From: Clostridia bacterium
Lineage (GTDB): Bacteria; Bacillota; Clostridia; Oscillospirales; CAG-272
Length of the DNA stretch: 64,000 nt
Assembly (NCBI GenBank): GCA_017501225.1
Contig: JAFVXH010000019.1
Span: forward strand, 330,666 to 394,665
Direction: 5' to 3'
Below, piece after piece: positions 43,328 through 53,587 of the stretch (position 1 is the stretch's first letter; each line of letters opens with the position of its first letter). A model generated the notes under the pieces. It searched no databases, was not told the DNA's origin, and saw only the letters and a program-made list of their open reading frames with translations. A program made the translations under genes and the position numbers.

Positions 43328-46300
43328 TCCAGTCCTCCCCATCCTTCTTGGAAATATCGTTTGCATCCAGCATCAGAATCTTGGAGATTCCGTGCTCGGG
43401 CATGGTAACACCGTACAGGCGGTCTGCCGCGGTCATAGTACCTCTGCGGTGTGTGATCATAATAAACTGCGTTCCGTCCGAATAACGCTTGATGTACTGC
43501 GCAAGTCGTTCTACGTTGACCTCGTCCAGTGCCGCCTCGATCTCATCGAGGATGCAGAAGGGCGTGGGATTGACCTGCAGGATCGCGAAGAACAGGGCGA
43601 CTCCGATGAATGCCTGCTCACCGCCTGAGAGCTGCATCAAGCTCTTGATGATCTTACCGGGAGGCGCCGCCTTGATCTCAATGCCGCTTTCCAGCACGTT
43701 ATCGGGATCGCTCAGGGAAAGCTCCGCAGAGCCTCCGCCAAAGAGCTCGGAAAATACCTTGCCGAAGTTTTCGTTGATCTTGTTAAAGGAATCGACGAAC
43801 GCGATCTTCATCTCCGCCTCGAGAGAAGAAATGATACCGTCAAGCTCTGTGCGCGCCTTTTCCAGATCCGAGATCTGCGCACTCATGTAATCATAGCGAG
43901 CCTTGACCTCCTCGTACTTGTTGACGGCGTCAAGGTCCACGCTTCCGATGGCGCGAAGCTTATTCTTGCATTCGGTCTGCAGTGCAAGCATCGCGGGACG
44001 ATCCTCCTTGTTCAGCGGAGGATATCCGAGTGCCATTGCGTCGGCACGCGTCAGCTCATAGTCATCCCAAAGCTTTGTAGCAAGCTTATCCTGCGTGTCG
44101 CGCAAGGAGGTCAGCTTGGACTCGCACCTGGTGAATTCGCGGAAGACCAGCTCCTTGTGATTCATGCGGTCACGGAGCTTTGCGTTAAGCTCATTGAGCT
44201 TCCGTTCAAACTCGAAGTTGTTCTTCTCGACCTCGCTTCTCTTGGCGTTGAGCGCCTCCAGCTCGGCGTTTGCCGCCTCAAATGCCGCACGATTTGCCTC
44301 CATCGCGATGCGCGTCTGGTTGATCTGCTCGATCTGGGTATTGATTCTTCCCGACTGCACCGTAAGCTCTGTGCGCATCGAGGAAAGCCTTGCTTCACTT
44401 GCCTCGCGAAGCATATTCGCGGTTTCGATATCCTTTTGCACCTCATTGATGCGGATAAAGAGTGCCGTTTGCGCAGAAGCGACCTCGTCCAGGCGAAGCT
44501 GCAGCTCGCCCTTTTCGTTATTCTTTTCATTGCGATACAGGGAGATCTGCGAAATACGCTCTGCAAGCTGCTTTTCCTCCTGCAAGAGCGAATCGATATC
44601 GGCCTCGTACTTTGCCTTGACCTCCTCGAACTGCTTCATATCGGACTGCAAACGCTCCAGAAGCGTGTTGTTCGCGTCCAGCTTGGCGCGCAGCTGCTCC
44701 ATTTGCGCCTGCTCGGTATTGCGGAGCACCGCGATCAGCTCACGGCGATCCTCGATCTCATGCATTCTATTGTGCAGATCGCCAAGTGTCTCTTCAGCCT
44801 CGGCAAGTTCATGCTCCAAGCGTTTGATCTCGTCACTCTGTGCCTTTTCTTCTGCCTCCAGGCGCTTGATCTCGCCGCTACGCGACAGAATGCCGCTACC
44901 CGTGCGAACGGAACCGCCCGTAAACGAGCCTCCGACGTTGATCTGCTGACCGTCAAGCGTGACGACGCGCACGCGGTAAGACAGCGCCTTTGCCATGACG
45001 TTGGCGTGATCAATGTTGTCAAAAACCAGCGTTCTTCCAAGCAGCGAGGAGAGAACGTTTGCAAATTTGGGATCGGTATGCACCAAGGTGTCGGCAACGC
45101 CGATGTATCCCGCGTATCCTGCCGCGTCCTGCATTTCCTTGGTGGCTACATTGGGCTTCATAGAGGTCAACGGGAAAAAGGTCGCGCGTCCCGCCTCACC
45201 CTTTTTCAGGGCAAACATAGCGGCTTTTGCGGTTGCCTCATCCTGGACCACGATGTTTTGCAGATTGGCGCCCAATGCGATCTCGATGGCGGTGATGAAT
45301 TGATCCTCTACTGAAATGACCTTGGAAAGAGGTCCGTAAATCCTTCCGCAGGGAGAGCCGTGCGCATCGGTCACGCGTCCCTCGGCGTACGCCTTCATGA
45401 CGAAGCGGACCGCGTTGTTATATCCCTCAAAATGCTCCTCCATGGAGCGGAAGGTGGAAATACGCTGCGCGATGGAATCGCGTCGTAAAATCTGCGCATT
45501 CAGATGTGTGCGCTGCTCCTCGACAGAGGCAGTTGCCTTCTCAATATCCGCCTCGCACTCACCAAGAGAAACGCCCAAGGCATCGATCTCAGCCTGGTAT
45601 TTCTTGACCGTGCGCTCTCTTGCATTGCACTTATCGGTCAGCTCCGCGGAGATCGCGTGATAAGACAAAAGCTCGTTTTGTGCCGCGCTGTTCTTGTCGG
45701 TATCGGTGTTTTTTGCGTTTTCGAGAACCGAGATACGCACCTTGACGTCAACCGCCTCGTTCTCCAGCGCGCGAAGATCCTCAAGGGCAGTCGCGATCGC
45801 GTTCTCAAGAACCGTGCTTTTTTCGGCAAGCGCCTTGGCTTCCCCATTCAGCGCCTCCTGCTTTTGCGCCAGCTCCTCGGCATCGTTTTGCAGCGTGCCG
45901 ATCTTTTGCGCATGCGACTTACAGGTTTCGCTCTCCTCCGCGATAGAGCGTTCGATGCTCGCGACGCTTCCCTCGGTCGCGGCGATCAGATCCTTTGCGT
46001 GCGTGACGGTATTCTCCGCCACGCGGTATTCGCTCTCGAGGCGGTGGCAGTTCTCGGTCTGCTCGCGGATCTGCGTCAGGAGTGCCTCGGATTCCCGCTT
46101 GCCCCCCTGCGATGCCTCAAACAGACGGTTATTCTGTGCTTCAAGCGACTGAATGGCATCCTCCGCGGCATCCAGATCAAAGCTTGCGTGCTGCATCGCC
46201 TCCTCGGCAACGCGCAGATCGTCGTGAAGGCGCTCGGTATCGTACAGCCAAAGGCTTACGTCCGCGCGCTTCTTGTTTTCCATCAGCTCGATTGCCTTCT

Positions 46301-46985
46301 TTGCCTTTTCCGACTCTCTTTGAAGCGGTCCTACCTGCGCCGATACCTCGGCGAAGATATCGTTGGCACGCGCCATATTATCCTCGGTATCCTTAAGCTT
46401 GCGCTCCGCCTCGTTCTTTTTGTAGCGATATTTGGCAATGCCCGACGCGTCCTCAAAGACCTGACGGCGCTCCTCGCTCTTCCTGGACACCATCTCGGCG
46501 ATGCGTCCCTGACCGATGATGGAATAACCGTCACGTCCGATACCCGTATTCATGAAAAGCTCATAAATATCCTTGAGTCGGACGCCCTTGCGGTTGATAA
46601 AGTATTCACTGTCGCCCGAGCGGTAATAACGGCGGGTAACCGTTACCTCGTCGTAGGGACAATCCAATTTTCCGATTTCTCCGCGGTTATCCAGCGTAAC
46701 GGATACCTCCGCGTATCCCATGGGACGACGGCTGTCGGCACCGCCGAAGATGACGTCCTCCATCTTGGTTCCGCGCAAGGAGCGGGAGGAGATCTCACCC
46801 AGAACCCAACGCATCGCGTCCGCAATATTGGATTTTCCCGAGCCGTTGGGGCCGACGATAACCGTTACACCGTGCGCCGATGCGGACGGCTGATCGATCT
46901 TGACCTCGACCTCGTTCTCAAAAACCAGCTTTGTCTTATCGGGAAAAGACTTAAAGCCTTGCATTTCCAATGATTTCAGATACAC
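43311..46985 (-). CDS. smc: Chromosome segregation ATPase SMC
   Basis: SMC forms the condensin core with ScpAB and organises the chromosome. The 1224-residue product has the head half with GPNGSGKSNIADAMRWVLGE, a coiled coil, a hinge (about 515-680, HGSPCGRIYGPLSKVI), a second coiled coil, then the signature LSGGEQAFIGVALFFAIL and Walker B FCILDEIEAALDEVN. It is slightly longer than usual (about 1180). The start is GTG at 46985 with AAGGAG 9 nt upstream. It overlaps the radical SAM gene by 10 nt. Confidence 0.96.
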   Translation of the reverse strand: MYLKSLEMQGFKSFPDKTKLVFENEVEVKIDQPSASAHGVTVIVGPNGSGKSNIADAMRWVLGEISSRSLRGTKMEDVIFGGADSRRPMGYAEVSVTLDNRGEIGKLDCPYDEVTVTRRYYRSGDSEYFINRKGVRLKDIYELFMNTGIGRDGYSIIGQGRIAEMVSRKSEERRQVFEDASGIAKYRYKKNEAERKLKDTEDNMARANDIFAEVSAQVGPLQRESEKAKKAIELMENKKRADVSLWLYDTERLHDDLRVAEEAMQHASFDLDAAEDAIQSLEAQNNRLFEASQGGKRESEALLTQIREQTENCHRLESEYRVAENTVTHAKDLIAATEGSVASIERSIAEESETCKSHAQKIGTLQNDAEELAQKQEALNGEAKALAEKSTVLENAIATALEDLRALENEAVDVKVRISVLENAKNTDTDKNSAAQNELLSYHAISAELTDKCNARERTVKKYQAEIDALGVSLGECEADIEKATASVEEQRTHLNAQILRRDSIAQRISTFRSMEEHFEGYNNAVRFVMKAYAEGRVTDAHGSPCGRIYGPLSKVISVEDQFITAIEIALGANLQNIVVQDEATAKAAMFALKKGEAGRATFFPLTSMKPNVATKEMQDAAGYAGYIGVADTLVHTDPKFANVLSSLLGRTLVFDNIDHANVMAKALSYRVRVVTLDGQQINVGGSFTGGSVRTGSGILSRSGEIKRLEAEEKAQSDEIKRLEHELAEAEETLGDLHNRMHEIEDRRELIAVLRNTEQAQMEQLRAKLDANNTLLERLQSDMKQFEEVKAKYEADIDSLLQEEKQLAERISQISLYRNEKNNEKGELQLRLDEVASAQTALFIRINEVQKDIETANMLREASEARLSSMRTELTVQSGRINTQIEQINQTRIAMEANRAAFEAANAELEALNAKRSEVEKNNFEFERKLNELNAKLRDRMNHKELVFREFTRCESKLTSLRDTQDKLATKLWDDYELTRADAMALGYPPLNKEDRPAMLALQTECKNKLRAIGSVDLDAVNKYEEVKARYDYMSAQISDLEKARTELDGIISSLEAEMKIAFVDSFNKINENFGKVFSELFGGGSAELSLSDPDNVLESGIEIKAAPPGKIIKSLMQLSGGEQAFIGVALFFAILQVNPTPFCILDEIEAALDEVNVERLAQYIKRYSDGTQFIMITHRRGTMTAADRLYGVTMPEHGISKILMLDANDISKKDGEDWNGIFG

Positions 46986-48013
46986 GGTTTTGTACTCCTT
47001 CCGCTTGTTTCAGTGCCCTTTGCCAAAATCATTCCTTTGACGTCGGCACGTCCTCTCACCTTTAATTTTGTGCCTGTTTCCCGTTCTATGCGAATCAGGT
47101 TGGAGCGCCTGTGTCCTATGACCTTGGAAAGCTCTGTCTGATTCACGAAAAGCTCCGCCGACTCTCCAAGCAGATGCTTGTCCGCCAGCAGGCGCTTGAT
47201 TTCTTCGTAGTAAAATTCGTTCCACACCAGCTCCCCCATGGCGGGATGATTCGGTCCTTGCGCAACCGTTTCCGCAGAAAGCAGATCCTCACTCGCACAA
47301 AGTCCTATGCGGATGCAGGGAACGTCGTTTTTGATCAGCTCGCGTAACGCAGCAGCACTTCGCTTTGCCGCGGACGCGACGTCAAGAGGGGTATATTCCC
47401 CGTTTTGCATCATGGTATAAAGGGGCGTATCATAAAAGACAACCGTCGGATAGATCCGCGCAGCCGAAGCCCCTAAGCTGCAAATCTCTGCAGCCGTCGC
47501 GATCTCGTCATCCTCGGTCGATGCAGGAAGCCCGATCATCATTTGTCCGACCAAGGAAAAGCCCGCCTTTCTGACCATGCGGCACGCGTTTCTCGCTTGC
47601 TCCGCGCTATGTCCGCGTCCCGAGGCAGTCAGCACCTTGTCCGAAAGACTTTGGATGCCGAGCTCCACGGTTCTGACCGAATAACGCGCAAGGATCGATA
47701 GGATCTCCTCACTGATATAATCGGGGCGGGTGGACAGACGAATGGCGCTGACGCTGCCCGCACGGACGTATCCTTCCGCAAGCTCCAAAAGACGGCACAT
47801 CAGATCTCGGTCGATTCCCGTAAAGGAGCCCCCGAAAAACGCGATCTCAACCTCTGCCCCATCTTCGACGGTAGCAAGAGATTGCTCGATCATCATTTTG
47901 ACGTCCGATTCATGAAATTCCCGACAGCCCGAGATCGAGCGCTGATTGCAAAACACGCACTGATTGGGGCAGCCCATATGAGGAATGAAAATGGGAATGT
48001 TACGGTGCTGCAT
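46976..48013 (-). CDS. Elp3-like radical SAM protein
   Basis: The 345-residue protein has the radical SAM cluster motif CxxxCxxC near the N-terminus (GCPNQCVFCNQ), the GGSFTGI glycine-rich motif that binds SAM and the block TRPDYISEEIL. It matches the COG1243-type proteins found between rnc and smc in Clostridia; it lacks the acetyltransferase domain of true Elp3. The substrate is unknown, possibly tRNA. Its ribosome-binding site is weak and sits in the rnc end, so coupling is likely. Confidence 0.87.
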   Translation of the reverse strand: MQHRNIPIFIPHMGCPNQCVFCNQRSISGCREFHESDVKMMIEQSLATVEDGAEVEIAFFGGSFTGIDRDLMCRLLELAEGYVRAGSVSAIRLSTRPDYISEEILSILARYSVRTVELGIQSLSDKVLTASGRGHSAEQARNACRMVRKAGFSLVGQMMIGLPASTEDDEIATAAEICSLGASAARIYPTVVFYDTPLYTMMQNGEYTPLDVASAAKRSAAALRELIKNDVPCIRIGLCASEDLLSAETVAQGPNHPAMGELVWNEFYYEEIKRLLADKHLLGESAELFVNQTELSKVIGHRRSNLIRIERETGTKLKVRGRADVKGMILAKGTETSGRSTKPCI

Positions 48014-48015
48014 GC

Positions 48016-48732
48016 TTATTCGATGCCAAAAAGCGCCAACGCCTCGGCGGCGGCATTCTGCTCAGCATCCTTTTTGGAGTGCCCTTCTCCCCTGCCGATG
48101 CGGTTGGAATCTAAGTAAAGCTCCACAAGGAAGGTCTTGTTATGATCGGGACCGCTCTCGCTTACGTGTCGGTAAACAAGCTGCCCCTTTTGCTCCTTAT
48201 CTCTCTGGATGAATTCCTGAAGGAGAGATTTGCTGTCGATGCGATAGCCGTGCGAGGTATCCTGCTCCTTGATCCCTTCCGTCAAAAACGGAAGCAGCAC
48301 GCGTCTGACCGCCTCGACGTCACCGTCTGCGTCCAGATAGATCGCCGCTAAGAGTGCCTCGAAGGCGTCCGCCAGGATCGCGGGCTTTTTCGCGCCTCCC
48401 GTCTGATTTTCGCCCTTTCCCAAAAGGAGGCATCCGCCAAGACCTACCTGCTCGGCATATCCCGCGAGCGCTCTCTCGCAGACCAATTCCGCACGGATGC
48501 GCGTCAGCACTCCTTCCGGACAATCCGGAAAATTGCGGTAAAGATAGTCGCTTGTGATGACGGAAAGAACGGCATCTCCCAAAAACTCCAAGCGCTCGTT
48601 GCAAAGCAGATGATGCCTGGGCACTCCCAATTCGTTGGAATAGGAGGAATGCGTCAATGCCTGCTTCAAATAATCAAGGCCGGAAAAGCGGTACCCAAGA
48701 CGCACCTGCAATTCCTCAATCCTTCGTTCCAT
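48016..48732 (-). CDS. rnc: Ribonuclease III
   Basis: RNase III cuts double-stranded RNA in rRNA and mRNA processing. The 238-residue protein carries the signature NERLEFLGDAVLSVITSD with its catalytic acids, the second acid site DAFEALLAAIYLD and a C-terminal dsRBD (KSLLQEFIQRDKEQ ... GHSKKDAEQNAAAEAL). The ATG at 48732 with AGAGGG upstream is preferred to a GTG at 48741 that overlaps the plsX stop. The acpP gene, usually between plsX and rnc, is missing. Confidence 0.95.
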   Translation of the reverse strand: MERRIEELQVRLGYRFSGLDYLKQALTHSSYSNELGVPRHHLLCNERLEFLGDAVLSVITSDYLYRNFPDCPEGVLTRIRAELVCERALAGYAEQVGLGGCLLLGKGENQTGGAKKPAILADAFEALLAAIYLDADGDVEAVRRVLLPFLTEGIKEQDTSHGYRIDSKSLLQEFIQRDKEQKGQLVYRHVSESGPDHNKTFLVELYLDSNRIGRGEGHSKKDAEQNAAAEALALFGIE

Positions 48733-48737
48733 ACCGT

Positions 48738-49838
48738 TCACCCTCTCACGTTTGTCTGAGCCTGCTCTGCGGCAGCCGCCCTTGCAGCCTCTGCCTCAGC
48801 CTCGGCAGCCGCCTTGGCGGCTTGCTCCTTGAGCAGCTTTTTGCGCTCGTTGTATTCCTTTGCCGCTACGGCAATGTCGTAAATGACGTCGGATTGCGCG
48901 TAATCGATGGCTTGGCGGATCGCGTTCTTGAAGGCAACCGCATCCGAGGATCCGTGCGCCTTGATGACGGGCTTTGAGATGCCCAAAATGGGAGCTCCGC
49001 CATGCTCCTTGGCATCGTAATCATGCTTCATTTCGTCAAGCTGCTTTTTCATGGAAAGTGCCGCCAGCTTGGTAGCGGGGGTGCTGTAAAAGACCTCCTT
49101 GAGGCGTTTGAGAAGCATCTTTGCGATGCCCTCTACGCTCTTGAGGCAAATATTGCCCGTAAATCCGTCCGCGACCAGAACGTCACAGCTGTCAAACGGC
49201 AGCGTACTTCCCTCAACGTTTCCAACGAAGTTGATCTCCTTGCAAGCCGAAAGACGCTTATACGCCGCCTGCTGAAGCTCGGTTCCCTTGATCTCCTCGG
49301 CTCCGTTGTTGAGCAAGCCCACGCGGGGATTATTGACGTGATACATTTTGCGCATAAAGGCAGATCCCATCACGGCAAACTGCTCGAGGTTCTCCTCGGT
49401 TACCACAAGGTTTGCTCCGGTATCCAGAAGAAGAACGGGAACCTGCAACGGTAATATCGCACCGATACCCGCGCGCAATACGCCCTTGACCTTACGAACG
49501 ATCAGCGTCGAGCCCGTAAAGAGCGCGCCCGTGTTGCCCGTACTGACAAACGCGTCGCCATACCCTTCGGCAAGCATTTTAAGACCGATCGCCATGGAGG
49601 AATCCTGCTTGCCGCGCACGACGCAAAGAGGATCGTCCTCCATCGCGATCACGGTATCGGTATGCACGATGTCCATACGGCGAATATCGAAATTTTCTTC
49701 CTTTGCAATACGCTCAATGTCATAGCGGTTTCCCACCATGATGTAGGACGCATTGTATTCCTTTGCCGCCATGAAAACGCCTCTGACGGTCTCCTCGGGG
49801 GCGTTGTCGCCACCCATTACATCTACGATAATTCTCAT
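48738..49838 (-). CDS. plsX: Phosphate acyltransferase PlsX
   Basis: PlsX makes acyl-phosphate from acyl-ACP for phospholipid synthesis. The 366-residue protein starts IIVDVMGGDNAPEETVRG and has MAIGLKMLAEGYGDAFVSTGNTGAL and LDTGANLVV. It is about 30 residues longer than typical because of an Ala/Glu-rich helical C-terminal tail (residues 333-360). A 9-bp hairpin precedes its AAAGGGAG site, so translation may be tuned by structure. Confidence 0.94.
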   Translation of the reverse strand: MRIIVDVMGGDNAPEETVRGVFMAAKEYNASYIMVGNRYDIERIAKEENFDIRRMDIVHTDTVIAMEDDPLCVVRGKQDSSMAIGLKMLAEGYGDAFVSTGNTGALFTGSTLIVRKVKGVLRAGIGAILPLQVPVLLLDTGANLVVTEENLEQFAVMGSAFMRKMYHVNNPRVGLLNNGAEEIKGTELQQAAYKRLSACKEINFVGNVEGSTLPFDSCDVLVADGFTGNICLKSVEGIAKMLLKRLKEVFYSTPATKLAALSMKKQLDEMKHDYDAKEHGGAPILGISKPVIKAHGSSDAVAFKNAIRQAIDYAQSDVIYDIAVAAKEYNERKKLLKEQAAKAAAEAEAEAARAAAAEQAQTNVRG

Positions 49839-49850
49839 AATCTCCCTTTA

Positions 49851-49873
49851 CTCCAAGGGAATGCCCCTTGGAG
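49851..49873 (-). other. Hairpin between trmFO and plsX
   Basis: CTCCAAGGG/CCCTTGGAG form a 9-bp stem with a 5-nt loop. On the minus strand no T-run follows; instead the plsX Shine-Dalgarno comes 3 nt later. It could be a processing site or a translation control element rather than a terminator. Confidence 0.5.
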
Positions 49874-49880
49874 ATATGAC

Positions 49881-51230
49881 TCATTGTTTTGCGCAGCACT
49901 CTTCCCCGCAAGGCTCCAAAAAGCCCTCAAGGACCTCGAGCGCACGCTCTGCAAGCTTCTCATTTTTTGCCGCTTTTCCACCCTTGACGCGGTATCCAAG
50001 CGTTGGGACAATGCCGAAGTTGGCATTCATTGGGGTGAATTTTCCGATTCCGCCGCGGCTGACGTATGCAGCCATGGCACCGAGCATGGTCTGCTCGGGG
50101 AACGGAGCCGCCTCTTGATTTTGCAGTTTTCTGACTGCGTTGATCCCTGCCACAAGACCGCTTCCCGCGGACTCAACGTAACCCTCGACACCCGTCATTT
50201 GTCCCGCAAAGAAGACGTTCGGGCGCTTTCTCATGGCGTACGTGGCATCCAAAAGCTCGGGGGAATTGAGGTAGGTATTGCGGTGCATCACGCCAAAGCG
50301 TAAAAACTCCGCATTCTCAAGTCCCGGAATCATGCAAAATACACGCTTTTGCTCGGGAAAGGTCAGGTGCGTCTGGAAGCCGACCAGATTGAACATGCTT
50401 CCCTCGACGTTCTCCTTGCGGAGCTGGACGACGGCGTATGCCTCCTCCCATACGCGAGGATCAATCAACCCTACCGGCTTCATCGGTCCGTAACGCAGTG
50501 TGTCATATCCTCTCTTTGCCATGACCTCGACCGGCATACAGCCCTCAAAGACCTTCAGATCCTTCTGGCTTTCCCGGTCAAAATCCTTGAGCTCCGCCTC
50601 TTTTGCGGTGGTAAGCGCCTCGTAAAAGGCATCGTACTGCTCCTTTGTCATCGGACAGTTGATATAATCCGCGTCGCCCTTATCATAGCGGGAGGCAAAG
50701 TAAGCAACGTCCATATTGATGCTGGAAAAGCTTACGATGGGAGCCGCGGCATCAAAGAAATGCAGAGCGCCGCATTCAAGCTCATGTGCGATATAATCCG
50801 CCAAAGGCTCGGACGTCAGGGGTCCCGTCGCGATAACCGTTACGGCATCCTCCTCAAGCGCCGTTACCTCCTCCTCAAAGATCCTGATGTTGGGGCAGGA
50901 ACGGATCTTATCCGTAATATATTCCGAGAACAGTGTGCGATCGACCGCCAATGCAGAGCCCGCGGGAACGCGCGTTGCGTCCGCCGCCTCCATGATCAGG
51001 GAGCCCATGCGGCGCATCTCCTCTTTCAGAAGTCCTACGGCGTTGGACAGGCTGTCCGAGCGCAAGGAATTGGAGCAGACCAGCTCCGCAAAGCCCTCGC
51101 TGTGGTGCGCGGGAGTCATCTTGCTTGGCTTCATCTCGTAAAGATGGACCTCAACGCCCGCACGTGCCGCCTGCCACGCCGCCTCACATCCGGCAAGGCC
51201 TGCTCCGTAAACGACTAAATACGGCTTCAT
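49881..51230 (-). CDS. trmFO: Folate-dependent tRNA (uracil-54-C5)-methyltransferase TrmFO
   Basis: TrmFO forms m5U54 in the T-loop of tRNA using methylenetetrahydrofolate and FAD. The 449-residue product has the FAD-binding [19 protein letters not shown], the catalytic block [20 protein letters not shown] with the active Cys, and [17 protein letters not shown]. Its ATG overlaps the topA stop (ATGA), as in many Firmicutes where topA-trmFO are adjacent. Confidence 0.95.
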   Translation of the reverse strand: MKPYLVVYGAGLAGCEAAWQAARAGVEVHLYEMKPSKMTPAHHSEGFAELVCSNSLRSDSLSNAVGLLKEEMRRMGSLIMEAADATRVPAGSALAVDRTLFSEYITDKIRSCPNIRIFEEEVTALEEDAVTVIATGPLTSEPLADYIAHELECGALHFFDAAAPIVSFSSINMDVAYFASRYDKGDADYINCPMTKEQYDAFYEALTTAKEAELKDFDRESQKDLKVFEGCMPVEVMAKRGYDTLRYGPMKPVGLIDPRVWEEAYAVVQLRKENVEGSMFNLVGFQTHLTFPEQKRVFCMIPGLENAEFLRFGVMHRNTYLNSPELLDATYAMRKRPNVFFAGQMTGVEGYVESAGSGLVAGINAVRKLQNQEAAPFPEQTMLGAMAAYVSRGGIGKFTPMNANFGIVPTLGYRVKGGKAAKNEKLAERALEVLEGFLEPCGEECCAKQ

Positions 51231-53539
51231 TCCGCATCCTCGGACGGGCGCTCGTTCTCCGCGATCTCGCGCGAGTATCCGCAGCCCTGATCGTGGCAGA
51301 CCAACAGGCTCTTGCCCTTCTTACGGAAGAGCAGCTTGCCGCAATCCGGACATTTTTCGTTGACCGGCATATCCCAGGAGGAAAAATCGCACTCGGGATA
51401 ACGCTCGCAGCTGTAGAATACCGTACGGTTCTTGCCGTACTTGGTAACGATCTTTGCTTCGCACTTGGGGCAGCTGACGCCGGTATCTCTGACGCGTGCC
51501 TTGGTAAACTTGCACTCGGGATAACGGCTGCATGCGTAGAAGCTGCCGAATTTGCCCGTACGAAGCACCATATCACCACCGCACTTCTCACATTTGAAAT
51601 CCGCGACGGCGGGTTGCTTCTTCTCCCCGCTCTCCTCCTTGACCTCCTCTGCGGGAGCGGGAGGTGTCAAGGGCTTGGTGTTGCGGCAGGTGGGATAATT
51701 GGGACAAGCGGCAAACTTGCCGAAGCGTCCGTTGCGAACCACCATGCGGCTGCCGCACTTCTCGCAAATGATATCGGTTTCCTCGGGAGGAATATCAATG
51801 CTGTTTTGTCCGATGCTCTTCTCTGCCGCCTCGAGCTGCTTGGAGAAGTCTGCCCAGAAATCGTTCAGGACGCGAAGCATGGTTTCCTCGCCGTTTTCGA
51901 TCTCGTCAAGTCCGTTTTCCATCTCAGCGGTAAAGCCATAGTCGACGATGGAGGGGAAATTCTCCTTCATCAAACGGTTGGTGACCTCGCCCAGAGGTGT
52001 GGGAACGAACGCCTTGCCCTCGCGCTTGACGTAGTTTCTGGTCAGAATGGTGGTCAGGATCGTAGCATAGGTGCTGGGACGTCCAATGTCCAGATCCTTC
52101 AGCATCTGGATAAGAGAGGCGTCGTTATAGCGCACGGGAGGCTCGGTGTAATGCTGTGCCATATCGAGATCGTCCGCCTTCAGACGCTCTCCCTGAGAAA
52201 GCTCGGGGAGTCGGATATCCTTGACCTCACGGGGTTCGTCCTCGTTCTGGCTTGCGCTTGCCTCCTCGCTCTGCTCATACACTGCCATGTATCCGGGGAA
52301 CGCAACCGAGTATCCGCTGGTGCGGAACACGTAGCCCTGGCAGGTAAAGGAGAGGCTGATGGTATCCAAAACTGCGGACTCCATCTGGCTTGCCACGAAG
52401 CATTCCCAGATCAGCTTGTAAAGCTTGAACTGATCGTTTGTCAAATGCTTGCGGATGAGCGCAGGCTCGAGCTCGACCTTGGAAGGACGGATCGCCTCGT
52501 GCGCATCCTGTGCGCCCGCCTTGGATTTATAGGTACGGGCGGTCTTGGGGCAGTAGCTGTCACCGTATTTCTGCGTGATGAATTCTCTTGCGGCGCCCTG
52601 TGCCTCCTCGGAAATGCGGACCGAGTCGGTACGCATGTAGGTGATCAGACCCTGAAGACCCCCGAGCTTGGTGCCGAGATTGATACCCTCGTACAGCTCC
52701 TGCGCGACCTTCATGGTGCGCTGAGATTGGAAGCCCAGCTTGCGGAACGCCTCCTGCTGGAGCGTGGAGGTCGTAAAGGGTGCGGCGGGAGACTTGTGCT
52801 TGGTCGCCTTGCGCACCGAGCTTACGGTATAAAGCTTTCCGTTGACGGCACTTGCGACGGCGTTTGCCTCCTCTGCGCTTTTCAGACGGATCTTGCCGTT
52901 CTCGTCCCCCCAGAAGGTGACACGGAAGGGCTTGCCGTCGGGAGAATAGAGCGTGGTTTCCAGCGTCCAGTATTCCTCGGGAACGAAGCCGCGGATCTCC
53001 TCCTCGCGCTCAACGATGATGCGAGTTGCAACCGACTGCACGCGTCCTGCGCTCAGACCGCTCTTGACGTTTTTCCAAAGCAGCGGGCTGAGCTTGTAAC
53101 CTAAGATACGGTCGAGAATTCTTCTGGTCTGCTGTGCGTTGACAAGATCCATATTGATCTGTCTTGGCGACTTGATCGCCGCGCGGACTGCGTTCTTGGT
53201 AACCTCGTTAAAGCAGATGCGCTGGGTCTTCTCAACCGGAATACCGAGTGCTACCGAAAGATGCCACGCGATCGCCTCTCCCTCACGGTCAGGGTCAGTT
53301 GCGAGGTAGATCTTGTTTGCCGCCTTGGCTTCCTTTCGGATCTCCTTGATCAGGTCACCCTTGCCGCGGATGTTGATATAGTGTGCCTCGAAGTCGTTTT
53401 CAATATCAACGCCAAGCGAGCTTTTGGGCAGATCGCGGACGTGTCCGATGGATGCGATCACCTTATAGTTGCTTCCAAGATATCCTTTGACTGTCAATGC
53501 CTTGGAGGGGGACTCCAAAATCACCAGATTGTGTGCCAT
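51227..53539 (-). CDS. topA: DNA topoisomerase I
   Basis: This type IA enzyme relaxes negative supercoils. The 770-residue product has the TOPRIM domain ([32 protein letters not shown]), the active-site Tyr in [14 protein letters not shown] and four C-terminal zinc ribbons with CxxC pairs ([32 protein letters not shown]). The distance to dprA is 48 nt, and the downstream trmFO is coupled by overlap. Confidence 0.97.
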   Translation of the reverse strand: MAHNLVILESPSKALTVKGYLGSNYKVIASIGHVRDLPKSSLGVDIENDFEAHYINIRGKGDLIKEIRKEAKAANKIYLATDPDREGEAIAWHLSVALGIPVEKTQRICFNEVTKNAVRAAIKSPRQINMDLVNAQQTRRILDRILGYKLSPLLWKNVKSGLSAGRVQSVATRIIVEREEEIRGFVPEEYWTLETTLYSPDGKPFRVTFWGDENGKIRLKSAEEANAVASAVNGKLYTVSSVRKATKHKSPAAPFTTSTLQQEAFRKLGFQSQRTMKVAQELYEGINLGTKLGGLQGLITYMRTDSVRISEEAQGAAREFITQKYGDSYCPKTARTYKSKAGAQDAHEAIRPSKVELEPALIRKHLTNDQFKLYKLIWECFVASQMESAVLDTISLSFTCQGYVFRTSGYSVAFPGYMAVYEQSEEASASQNEDEPREVKDIRLPELSQGERLKADDLDMAQHYTEPPVRYNDASLIQMLKDLDIGRPSTYATILTTILTRNYVKREGKAFVPTPLGEVTNRLMKENFPSIVDYGFTAEMENGLDEIENGEETMLRVLNDFWADFSKQLEAAEKSIGQNSIDIPPEETDIICEKCGSRMVVRNGRFGKFAACPNYPTCRNTKPLTPPAPAEEVKEESGEKKQPAVADFKCEKCGGDMVLRTGKFGSFYACSRYPECKFTKARVRDTGVSCPKCEAKIVTKYGKNRTVFYSCERYPECDFSSWDMPVNEKCPDCGKLLFRKKGKSLLVCHDQGCGYSREIAENERPSEDAE

Positions 53540-53587
53540 GTTGTTTCCTTTCTGTTGGAGGTAAAGAGTTTCTTTTATTTTCGTTGT

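Noticed and set aside
48733..48760. A hidden acpP gene between plsX and rnc
   Set aside because: The two genes are adjacent, with no space and no DSL motif.
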